A program made the position numbers and the translations under genes. A stretch of 64,000 nt of DNA from Endozoicomonas sp. ISHI1. Its GTDB lineage: Bacteria > Pseudomonadota > Gammaproteobacteria > Pseudomonadales > Endozoicomonadaceae. Below, in pieces: positions 1 through 7,900 of the stretch (the first letter of the stretch is position 1; the number at the start of each line of letters is the position of its first letter). The notes beneath the pieces are model-generated. The model worked only from the letters and a program-made list of their open reading frames with translations. It had not been told where the DNA came from and searched no databases. Where the stretch lies: contig NZ_JAGRPU010000022.1 in NCBI RefSeq assembly GCF_024606225.1, forward strand, positions 1-64,000, written 5' to 3'.

Positions 1-687
1 AGGTTTGTCACCCTCTCTAATGGAGAGCAGTACCAACCCCTTAATGCTTTCAAAAAGCACCAGCTACAGCTTGCAGTAGAGCAAAGAAAACTCTCTCGCA
101 AGATGAAATTCTCTGCCAACTGGCAGAGGCAAAAGCAGCGTATTAACCGGCTTCACAGCAAGATAGCCGCCTGTCGTCAGGACTTCCTTCACAAGACCTC
201 AACGGAAATCAGCAAGAAACACGCAAGGGTTGTCATTGAGGATTTGAAGGTATCGAATATGTCCAGATCGGCGAAAGGCACTGCTGAAAAGCCGGGCGTT
301 AACGTCAAGGCCAAATCAGGGCTGAACAAGTCCATTCTCGATCAGGGATGGTATGAGTTCAGACGACAGCTTGAGTATAAGCAGCACTGGTTGGGTGGTG
401 ATGTGGTCTCAGTGAAACCACAATACACCAGCCAGACTTGTAGTGCCTGTGGTCACGTTCACAAGGACAACCGCAAGTCACAGGCAGGTTTTAAATGTGT
501 TGCTTGTGGTCATGCCGAAAATGCCGACATTAACGCTGCCAAGAATATCTTAGCGTCAGGACATGGCGTGTTAGCCTGTGGAGCGGGTTCGTTGGAACCT
601 GTGACGAAGCAGGAACCACTGCGAAATCGTGAGAAAGTAGCAGCCTGGGCTAGGCGCCCCCATGGGAATCCCCCACTGATTTCTTGA
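1..687 (+). CDS. tnpB: TnpB / IS200-IS605 family OrfB nuclease, C-terminal part
   Basis: TnpB proteins are RNA-guided nucleases carried by IS200/IS605 elements. The frame is open from base 1, so the gene starts upstream; about 228 residues are present of a usual ~370-400. The visible part starts just after where the RuvC-I Asp of the family normally lies (the family GIDxGxK-RFVTLS region). It includes the RuvC-II Glu (VVIEDLKVSNM), a four-cysteine zinc ribbon (CSACGH and CVACGH) and the RuvC-III Asp (ADINAAKNIL). The stop codon lies inside the right-end hairpin at 669-699, as is common in this family. No tnpA is visible in the window. The portion seen is intact; whether the whole gene is functional depends on sequence to the left. 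Confidence 0.93.
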   Translation, partial: RFVTLSNGEQYQPLNAFKKHQLQLAVEQRKLSRKMKFSANWQRQKQRINRLHSKIAACRQDFLHKTSTEISKKHARVVIEDLKVSNMSRSAKGTAEKPGVNVKAKSGLNKSILDQGWYEFRRQLEYKQHWLGGDVVSVKPQYTSQTCSACGHVHKDNRKSQAGFKCVACGHAENADINAAKNILASGHGVLACGAGSLEPVTKQEPLRNREKVAAWARRPHGNPPLIS

Positions 688-708
688 ATCAGTGGGGGAG
701 GATGTCAA
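669..708 (+). mobile_element. IS200/IS605-type right end with hairpin
   Basis: A perfect 12-bp inverted repeat (669-680 with 688-699) with a 7-nt loop overlaps the tnpB stop codon. It is followed by TCAA at 705-708, a motif seen at right-end cleavage sites in some family members. The homology of the adjacent maturase fragment begins within a few bases, so the element boundary is probably near 705-712. In TnpB systems this region also encodes the 3' part of the guide (omega/reRNA), with the guide segment lying just past the element end. That assignment is from family knowledge. Confidence 0.6.
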
Positions 709-710
709 CC

Positions 711-874
711 GATAACATCCTGTTCCATAGCTTGTACAGGTTACCGCCCGGATTATTTTCAAAGTCAGCCCGAGACTGACCATCAATACCGGTAGCTCCC
801 TTATTGGCTTTCACTCTCAGCCAGACTTGCCAAACAAGCCCTTTAGAAATTGTAAACGGTTTTGCTTCAGTCAT
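711..874 (-). pseudogene. ltrA: Group II intron reverse transcriptase/maturase, N-terminal remnant
   Basis: About 55 residues from the ATG at 874 match the N-terminus of bacterial group II intron maturases: MTEAKPFTISKGLVWQ, then KANKGATGIDGQ and LYKLWNRM. The similarity stops at about 711, exactly where the IS200/IS605 right end begins, and the remaining ~350 residues (RT, X and endonuclease domains) are absent. The simplest reading is that the IS inserted into, or recombined with, an intron-encoded protein gene. The product cannot be functional. Confidence 0.85.
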
Positions 875-1130
875 AGATTCATCCCGACTAATTTGGTTGA
901 TCCATTCCTTCCACTGGAATTGCAGTTACGAGCAGACCGACTCTGCTGTCGTGGCACACTGCTCTGCCTGGGAATAAATACGGGGAGCTGTTCACACTCC
1001 GATGCAGCAGCATGGGAGCGAATTGAAATGGTACGGAAATTAACACTTAGCTGCACTAATCGTTCCGGTGTTTTATCGGTGGGCGAATGGTTGCTGGTCA
1101 TTTAGTACATATGTTTTGTTTGCTATGGAG
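875..1130 (-). other. Possible 5' RNA part of a degraded group II intron
   Basis: This stretch lies directly upstream, on the minus strand, of the maturase start and holds no credible gene. Its position fits the 5' RNA domains of the intron. I could not identify the intron 5' boundary or domain V, and domain V would in any case lie beyond the truncated maturase. The assignment is by context only. Confidence 0.3.
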
Positions 1131-1195
1131 CCAAGCATAGTGCCAGATGGTAAAACGGTAAAGAGTAATAGCCTGCAATGGTTTGTTCCAATAAA

Positions 1196-1232
1196 ACACT
1201 TGACCAGACTATTCATTTGTCTGGTCAAGTGT
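1196..1232 (-). terminator. Rho-independent terminator of the ephrin-like gene
   Basis: A perfect 14-bp inverted repeat (1196-1209 with 1219-1232) has a 9-nt loop. Read on the minus strand it is followed by TTTTATTG. It sits 22 bp past the stop codon of the ephrin-like gene. Confidence 0.75.
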
Positions 1233-1253
1233 CCGGGACGATTCTTAAGCATG

Positions 1254-2411
1254 TCAGAGCATGCTTGCAGCAACAAGGTACATTGCGACCAAAAGGGCAA
1301 ACCCCGGCGGGTTGTAGAGGGAGTTTGCCTGATTGATCAGGCGTTGCCTGATGCTACCTACATTGACGGTCAGGGTCGATTTCCACAGCCGCACACTGCC
1401 ATATTCGGGTAATGCCTCAAACAGATAAACGTCACTATTTCGGTATTCCGGTTTGAGAATAACCAGACGCTCGCCTGCATGCTGACACAACCAACTATCG
1501 ACAATCACTCCTTTATCGTTCAGCAGGCTGACCTTGCTGTTGGATTCCTCACAAAGTGCAACCACCGGGTGATGCGCAGCTTCAGAAATATGTTCAGTTC
1601 GGGTCTGGTTGTAGCCGATCTCCCACACTAACTCAATGGGACGTGCCAGTGAATAGTTATATCCGGTTGGAACAGCTTCAGTAGCCTTTGCAATAACGGT
1701 TTTAGTCACTGTTTTGGTAACTGTTGCGGTATCAGAATCAGTTTCATTATAGATCTTGGAAATATTGACAGGAACAGGAGTCGTGACAGGAGCAAGAGTC
1801 GTTGCATGATAAAGATCAGCAACAGGATCGGTTGCAGGGCAAATATTTGACTCTGGGTCAAATGGGCCAAGGCAGCTGGGATCAGGGTCGCCAGATTCTT
1901 TACAGATATGAATCCGGATACGCATATTATGTGTAAGGCAATGCCCACCTTCACGGCGGTTGATTGAAGACTCAGAGCCATCAGATGTGGATATCAAATA
2001 GTAATCTTTACCCCCTTCAAAGGCCTCATCTCCAGGTTCTTGAGAGTACTCAGGTGGATAAAAAGGGAGTTTTAGACGAATCAGATTTAAAGGATCTTTG
2101 CATAAGAAAATACGTGCATCAGGATCGTACTTGTTATCTACCCGACAGTCATCATAGCTCGTTTTGTTGTAGACCAACCATGCATTGTCGTACATTGTAT
2201 GGGCTTGTCGATAGTAAACTCGTTTCTTTGTAACAATGTCAAAGTTTGGACAAATAATATTTATCTGTGAACCCAGTCTTACATACAGGGTTGTATTCAC
2301 TTCATGCGAAAATAAAGGCCAATCCCAAAAAATACTTTCGTATTCTTCAACTGCATAACACACCGGCAAGAGGTGGTGTAATAGTGTAAATCCGAATACA
2401 ACAAGCTTCAT
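1254..2411 (-). CDS. Secreted ephrin-like protein
   Basis: Ephrins are animal cell-surface ligands of Eph receptor kinases; this bacterial protein looks like an exported mimic. The ATG at 2411 (385 aa) follows GGAGAAAAAAAC and gives a signal peptide (residues 1-20, cleavage after CYA). An upstream in-frame start at 2498 would bury it. Residues ~24-172 match the ephrin ectodomain: VRLGSQINIICP, then KDYYLISTSDGS, GGHCLTHNM. Exactly four cysteines (54, 89, 104, 158) sit at positions of the two conserved ephrin disulfides. A Thr-rich linker (~203-245, VTKTVTKTV) leads to an unrecognised domain (~255-352) and a hydrophobic C-terminal tail (369-385), resembling the GPI-signal or membrane end of ephrins. 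It has its own terminator. The fold assignment is strong; receptor binding is inference. Confidence 0.85.
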   Translation of the reverse strand: MKLVVFGFTLLHHLLPVCYAVEEYESIFWDWPLFSHEVNTTLYVRLGSQINIICPNFDIVTKKRVYYRQAHTMYDNAWLVYNKTSYDDCRVDNKYDPDARIFLCKDPLNLIRLKLPFYPPEYSQEPGDEAFEGGKDYYLISTSDGSESSINRREGGHCLTHNMRIRIHICKESGDPDPSCLGPFDPESNICPATDPVADLYHATTLAPVTTPVPVNISKIYNETDSDTATVTKTVTKTVIAKATEAVPTGYNYSLARPIELVWEIGYNQTRTEHISEAAHHPVVALCEESNSKVSLLNDKGVIVDSWLCQHAGERLVILKPEYRNSDVYLFEALPEYGSVRLWKSTLTVNVGSIRQRLINQANSLYNPPGFALLVAMYLVAASML

Positions 2412-2533
2412 GTTTTTTTCTCCAGTACAGATCCGAAACCAAAAGTAGCAGAAAGTCCTGCGCATCCATGGTTTTTCGCCAATGTCCTGCTTCGGCAATA
2501 ATGTTATACAGTGGTTATATCGACCTGTAAGGA

Positions 2534-2944
2534 GTGCTTTGCCGTGATTCTCTCATCCGGGAGTCTCTGGATATTCCGGTGATTGCCAATGGCGAAATCT
2601 GGAATCATGACGATGCTGAAAAATGCCGTGCAGTGTCTGGCTGTTCCGATTTACTGGTAGGGCGTGCTTCTCTCACCATCCCGGATATTACCGGTATGAT
2701 TCTTGAGCGCCGTGGTGCAATTCCATGGTCGTCTGTGCTGAGGTTGATGATTGAGCTGGGTGAGCGTGATCTCGCAAATGGTAAATGGAAATACTACCCT
2801 TCTCGTTTAAAGCAATGGCTGAATTATCTGCGCAAGGCCTATCCGGAGGTTCAGGGTTTGTTTGCCAGGGTTCGTGTGATTAAAGACGCTGATGCTATTG
2901 TCAAGGCCGTTGCTCGGGATCAAAAGAAAGTCTCACTCATTTAA
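2534..2944 (+). pseudogene. dusC: tRNA-dihydrouridine(16) synthase DusC, C-terminal fragment
   Basis: DusC reduces U16 of tRNA using FMN and NADPH. The ~136 residues match only the C-terminal 40% of the enzyme. They cover the FMN phosphate-binding end of the TIM barrel (IPVIANGEIW, GCSDLLVGRASLTIP) and the helical tRNA-binding domain (RLKQWLNYLRKAYP, LFARVRVIK). The FMN-site N-terminus and catalytic Cys region are missing, and the frame begins with GTG at 2534 in unrelated sequence. The break lies about 120 bp from the divergent ephrin-like start, so insertion of that locus probably destroyed the gene. An intact copy is expected elsewhere. Confidence 0.8.
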
Positions 2945-3001
2945 TCCACCTGAGTTTTTAGCCGACATAGCACATAAGGTGAATACAAAGATGATAAACC
3001 A

Positions 3002-4390
3002 ATGGATCAAAAGCCAATGAGCCGTATGGAGGGGTGCAAGCATACTTACAGAATGACTCTGGATCAGGGCGAGGGTCGTATTGCTGCGGTTAGTAGGGCT
3101 GCTAAAGCACTAATATTTGGATATCGGGTCAGTTCGGTGGATAATTCCCGGCGATATACTCCATCGCCTGAAGCCTCCGGTTCTACCTTGGAGGAGAAAA
3201 GTATTTTGGCACGGGATGTGGCAGCCACACCCCCTTCACCTGTTTTAAGTAAGCGTGCCCCGGTTCACTTTTCCCGGGCTATTTTGTCTGCTTTTTCTTC
3301 TGAGACGGATAAGCATCAGGCAGCGTATCTCACAGAATGTGTTAGTTATAATTCCAAATCGGGTGAGATTGTTCCGAAAACGTCTTGGATTGGCCGACTG
3401 TTCAGGCCAAAGCATAAAGAGCCAACGCGTGTTGAGGTCAATGATAGTTTCAAAGCTGCACTTCAGAATGCTTTTCCTGACGCTGACGTCAATAAGGTAT
3501 TTGATGCTTGTTTTTCTCGGGGGTATGACCCCGCAACGCACAAAATAACCGAAAAAGAGGCTCTGTTGCTATTAAATGCGTTGAAGCTGCCTCCACAGAA
3601 AGATTCTGCGCAAAAGCCTGATAATGCTGCTGTTGATTTGACGAGTGATGCATTGGTGTTTCAATACGATAAAGAATCGAAGTCGATTATGTTGGTAGAT
3701 GATCTGCGTTCCTATCTAATAAGAAGAAATGGGTTGGACGATTCTGACACTGCTTATCAGACTGACTTTGATATTCAGTACGGCCAGGATCATACTGCTT
3801 TGCGTCAGAAGCTATCCCATAGCTTCTTTAAAAAAGCCGTAAAAGGCTGGATTAAAGATATGGGAGGGGATTCTTTCAATGCCGGTCTTATTTTCAAAGA
3901 AGCCCGGGAGCTTGCGTTGGGGATTAAAGAACAACCCGAGTCATTCACGGGTGAAGACGGGATTAAAATGCTAAAGCTAATGGGGAATTCACCCGTACTC
4001 AACCTGTCTCAGGCAGGCATTCAGCAATTTTTTCCAGGTGGTAAAAACTTTTCTGAATTACTCGAGCTGGTGGCAAAAAAGATTCAGTACAGCAATGTAC
4101 CTTTACCTGCTCTTACTCCCGAGCAAGAACGCCAGTTTGTGGCAAACTGCCGGGGTGCTGTGAGGGAGGAAGTAAATAAATCCATCCGGGACTCAAGGGA
4201 AAAACTGGAGAAGTTCGAAAAAGAAGGAAAAGAGATTACAACTAATTTGATATCGGATGCCGCTATTGGTTCTTTGTTGTTCACGGATGAACTCAGAAAA
4301 ATGGCCCTCGATGAATATATCAAGCTGGTGTCAAATGCCTATTCTGAAACTCTGTATAACGAACTGAAAAACCGCCACAATGATGGCTAA
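3002..4390 (+). CDS. Unknown 462-aa protein, possible effector
   Basis: I do not recognise this protein. It has no signal peptide or membrane segment. The first ~115 residues are Ser/Pro-rich and low in hydrophobics, as in many secreted effectors. The rest is predominantly helical and charged, with a putative coiled coil at ~395-420 (SREKLEKFEKEGKEITTN). A segment near 165-195 (FDACFSRGYDPATHKITEKE) vaguely recalls an EF-hand helix-loop-helix but lacks the canonical 12-residue spacing. The ATG at 3002 has no strong ribosome site; ATGs at 3017 and 3026 are alternatives. It stands alone between the dusC fragment and a decayed toxin-antitoxin pair. That an effector role is possible is inference from context. 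Confidence 0.6.
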   Translation: MDQKPMSRMEGCKHTYRMTLDQGEGRIAAVSRAAKALIFGYRVSSVDNSRRYTPSPEASGSTLEEKSILARDVAATPPSPVLSKRAPVHFSRAILSAFSSETDKHQAAYLTECVSYNSKSGEIVPKTSWIGRLFRPKHKEPTRVEVNDSFKAALQNAFPDADVNKVFDACFSRGYDPATHKITEKEALLLLNALKLPPQKDSAQKPDNAAVDLTSDALVFQYDKESKSIMLVDDLRSYLIRRNGLDDSDTAYQTDFDIQYGQDHTALRQKLSHSFFKKAVKGWIKDMGGDSFNAGLIFKEARELALGIKEQPESFTGEDGIKMLKLMGNSPVLNLSQAGIQQFFPGGKNFSELLELVAKKIQYSNVPLPALTPEQERQFVANCRGAVREEVNKSIRDSREKLEKFEKEGKEITTNLISDAAIGSLLFTDELRKMALDEYIKLVSNAYSETLYNELKNRHNDG

Positions 4391-4471
4391 ACACGATCTC
4401 TTCGTTCCCAGTCGAGTCGCCAGAGGGAACTTCCCCGCTACGTGATCCGTATGGCTCGTGGTGCGGGAGGA

Positions 4472-4491
4472 GCAGAGCCGTGAGGCTCTGC
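4472..4491. repeat. Short palindrome downstream of the 462-aa gene
   Basis: GCAGAGCC and GGCTCTGC pair around a GTGA tetraloop. No T-tract follows on either side, so it is not a typical Rho-independent terminator. It could be a repeat-element hairpin. Confidence 0.4.
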
Positions 4492-4514
4492 CCAATCCCG
4501 ATTATGTTATGTCG

Positions 4515-4589
4515 CTAGCCAAATAAATCAGAATGTGATCCAGATCTATAATCCTTTTTGAATTTCGTTGACCGTACTGGAGTAAGCAT
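4515..4589 (-). pseudogene. yafQ: YafQ/RelE-type toxin remnant
   Basis: From ATG at 4589 the frame reads MLTPVRSTKFKKDY, typical of the N-terminus of YafQ-family mRNA interferases, then diverges and stops at codon 25. It starts just past the antitoxin remnant stop codon (4592-4594), the usual tight coupling of these pairs. The catalytic C-terminal histidines are gone, so the toxin is dead. Confidence 0.6.
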
Positions 4590-4591
4590 CA

Positions 4592-4798
4592 TTATTTGTC
4601 CAGATCATTAAACATTTCTTCCATAGAATCATATCGAGTCAAACCTAAACCCTTGCCTGTGTCTTCGAAAGTTTTAAGGGTTTCTTCATTAGGTATACGA
4701 ACATCAAAAGGCAACCCGTTACACAAGCCTACCTGCTTATAAAACAAAGTGATTGCATCTGTTGCGTTCAGAGCAAGTTTCCTGTCTATCGCTATTTC
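4592..4798 (-). pseudogene. dinJ: DinJ/RelB-family antitoxin remnant
   Basis: The 68-codon open stretch reads LALNATDAITLFYKQV, then GLPFDVRIPNEETLKTF and LTRYDSMEEMFNDLDK. This is the characteristic C-terminal two-thirds of DinJ/RelB antitoxins. An in-frame TGA at 4799-4801 and the absence of a start codon show that the N-terminal ribbon-helix-helix part is lost. Together with the adjacent toxin remnant it marks a former type II toxin-antitoxin locus. Confidence 0.75.
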
Positions 4799-4886
4799 TC
4801 AAATAGCTTATTGTTTTAGATCATTGTCTAGCCATTTGGTTCCCTGTGCTGTTTATGAATCTTTCGTGAAGCTATTACATTTGTGA

Positions 4887-4989
4887 TAGTTACGGGTATC
4901 TATCCAAATGAAACTTTTATCCTGTCTGAAGGTCATATAGTCAAATAATTTTTAATGCAGTCTTTCAGATTACAGGAGTGAGATTAATT
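4887..4989 (+). promoter_or_regulatory. Conserved leader of giant paralogue 1
   Basis: The sequence runs from TAGTTACGGG through ATCCAAATGAAACTTTTATCCTG to the start codon. CTGAAGG pairs with the downstream CTTTCAG through one G-U pair. AGGAG lies about 10 nt before the ATG. Confidence 0.6.
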
Positions 4990-7900
4990 ATGGATGGCCA
5001 TATTGATGGGGCAATAAACAAACGTATTCCTGCCAGAGATATGCCTGATAGAGAGGTGCCTGATAGAGGCGTGCCTCAGAGCGGCTTGCCAGACAGGACG
5101 TCAAAGCTGGAATTATCGTCGAATGAGCGTGTTGAAATCTGCAGTGAGGTAACTCCCGAACTCAATAGATCGTCACCTTCAATGGCACTGCCTTATAAAG
5201 CGAGAACCGTATCCTCAATGGATTCCTCGCTTCGCAAAACCCCTGATTCCTTCGATTTTCGTTTTGTCGCCAGTGATGATGAGATTCGACAACTTTTAAT
5301 GGCCCGGACCGGCGATGAACATCGGGATGTCACCCTTATTTCCCACCCCGATGACCTCTCACAGGCTAATCTGGTGAGCCGGTTGAGTATTTCTGAAGAG
5401 GGTCGCCAGGTTCTGCGTTCAGGCAAGTTGTTTGAAGGGTCGCAGCCACTCACCCTGGTGATAGATATCCGCAAACTCTCCAATGAGGAACTGCCAAAAT
5501 TTAACGATCTACTGGACCCGGATAACCCCTGTCTATACGACAAAGTCAGTCAGAAACAACGCCCTCTGGGAGAGCATGTTGCCCTGCTGGTTCTGGCAGA
5601 CCCTGCACAGTTGACATCGGTTGACCAGCGTGACGACGCTTCGGGAGCCGCTGCTTCGGGAGCCGCCGCTCCGGGCGCTGATTTCTGGCGGCGAATTAAT
5701 CGACCGGAAAATACCTGGCAATGCGACCCACTGATCGGCAATGACCCTTCGATGGAGATCGACGAGGTTTCTCCGCTATTGGCTGAACTCCCCTGTGCCG
5801 AAAGCGTTATGGATGACGACAATACTGTTCTTATTGACTGTCACTTGCACAGTCACTGGCGACAGTTGCTGCTGGGCGGCCCAGGAGTGGATAAACAGGG
5901 GCGAATCCAGCATATACCCGGCAGGCTTGAAACATTGAGGGCCGGACAAAGGGTGATTCTGAAAGGAGCCAACTGGCAGGATCTGGCCTTTGAACAGACA
6001 ATTCGACAGATGCTGGCGCGAAAGTGCTTTGAGACCAATGGTGAGATCCGTCAGTTACCAGACGATGTTCAGTTTTATCAGATGCCGGTGGAGAATGCCG
6101 AGCTTCATTCACTGTTCCAAAGCCTGCCCCACTCCTTATCCCAAGCTGGTAATGCACCAGGAACCCCGATCATCATTAACCAGGGTAATATCGCAGAATG
6201 GCTGAACCCCATTGCCATTGCCCCGGAAGGCTATGCAGTGCCTAACACTTGTTTGTTGGAACAGATTCGGGCGGGTGGTGCAGTCACCGTAACCTCTCCC
6301 CTCACAGAGGCGCTATGGTTTTGTTTGCTGGGCACTCTGCAGACGATTCGTGAAACAACAGGCCTGGAGCCCCGACTTCAGGTAGCTCATTCAAAACAGC
6401 AGCCTGAAGCTCTGGGGTTGGAAGAAAAAGATGAGTACTCCATTCGAGATCATGCTGCCTTCGATGCCGTCACGTATCAGCAACCTTCTCAGGCCAGTCA
6501 TTGGATAAAGCACCAGCAGCCAGCACCTCTGGTGATTCAGGTCAATGAACAGACCAGCTTCAGTCAGCTATTTGATACTATTCAAATCACCTCAGAACAA
6601 AAGGCACATTTGGGTCGGCGTCAGAGTGAGTTGCAGGAGGCATTCACTGCTGGCAAACCGATTGTATTGTGGGGACTGGAAAGTAATCCAACACTTCAGC
6701 AGCTTCTGGAACCCTTGATGGTTGGACAACCGCTGTTGGTCAATGGCCAATTACAAGCCTACCCACAAGCTCATATCACCCTGCTTTGGCCTGAGTCTGC
6801 GAACAGCCCATCTTCGATATTCAGTTCAATGGTTGCCAGGGGTAAACCGTGTCCTGAGGTGGATATCTGGGATATCAGTGCAGTCAATCATGGTATCTCC
6901 CGGCCAGAGCTGCCAGAACGAGCACTTCACGCACTTTACGAAGCGTTTAAAACCGTACCTCCCCACCTTTGTAACCCACTGCCTGAGTTGACCGAAGGGT
7001 TATTAAATAACCTGATACTGGCTGCCCGGCGAGCACAGCAGATCGACCAGTCCCCAAAGCTCCTGCCCCGACACTGGCGCAAGGCCATCAATAGCGTCAT
7101 CACCCACGACACCCGACAGAATCCGGCAGTGCGGGATTTTATGAAAGTGGCCTGTTGGCACATACTGCCCGACGCTCATGAGGAGCCGGGTCAGCATCAA
7201 ACTGCCTCGGTAGACCCGGATCGGTTGAATGCCATCATCGGCAGTGCCCCGCAGTTGGATAGAGCGTTTGTGAAGCAGAACCTGTGGCCACTGGCCAGAG
7301 CCTTTGACCTGACAGTCCTTGAGGACAGCCAATTTGCAGGATTACAACTGTCCTACGAAACTCCATTTCCAGTGCGGGGTGAAGAAGAGATTCTGGACAG
7401 GCTTTGTGCCATCATCCTGGCCCATGCGCCTGAAGCACAACGAGCAGCAATAGCGTATCAGTTAGCCGTCGAACCGGCGGCAGCAGAGCCTTATCAGCGC
7501 TTGGCCATCAGACCATCAAGACAGATTAAACGTTTACAAGATGCTCTGGCTTCCGGCTGGCAGTTACCCTTGCCATTGGGGCAGATCCGATCCGATGCCA
7601 TTCACGCTCTGGCCAGAGATTGTTTTCATATTGCCAGAACAGCACATTCTGACGCGGCAGGCATTGAACAGATAGAAAGTCGACTGTCTCAATCATTGGA
7701 GTGGCAGGGTTCCGCCGATCAGCCTTTGTCAGCACTGGCTGACGATCTTTATCACGGCCTGATGAATCAGAAGGATCGTGAAAGCCGTCGATTATCCTCA
7801 CTCTATGACCGGTTTGCGGACTCACCCGTTATATTTCTGCAGGGAGAAACCGGCACCGGGAAAAGTTATTTTTTCGCCAGAATGACGAAGACTTCAGGGC

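Noticed and set aside
3488-3580. EF-hand-like segment in the 462-aa protein
   Set aside because: The loop is one residue short and lacks acidic residues at positions 3 and 5, so calcium binding is not supported.
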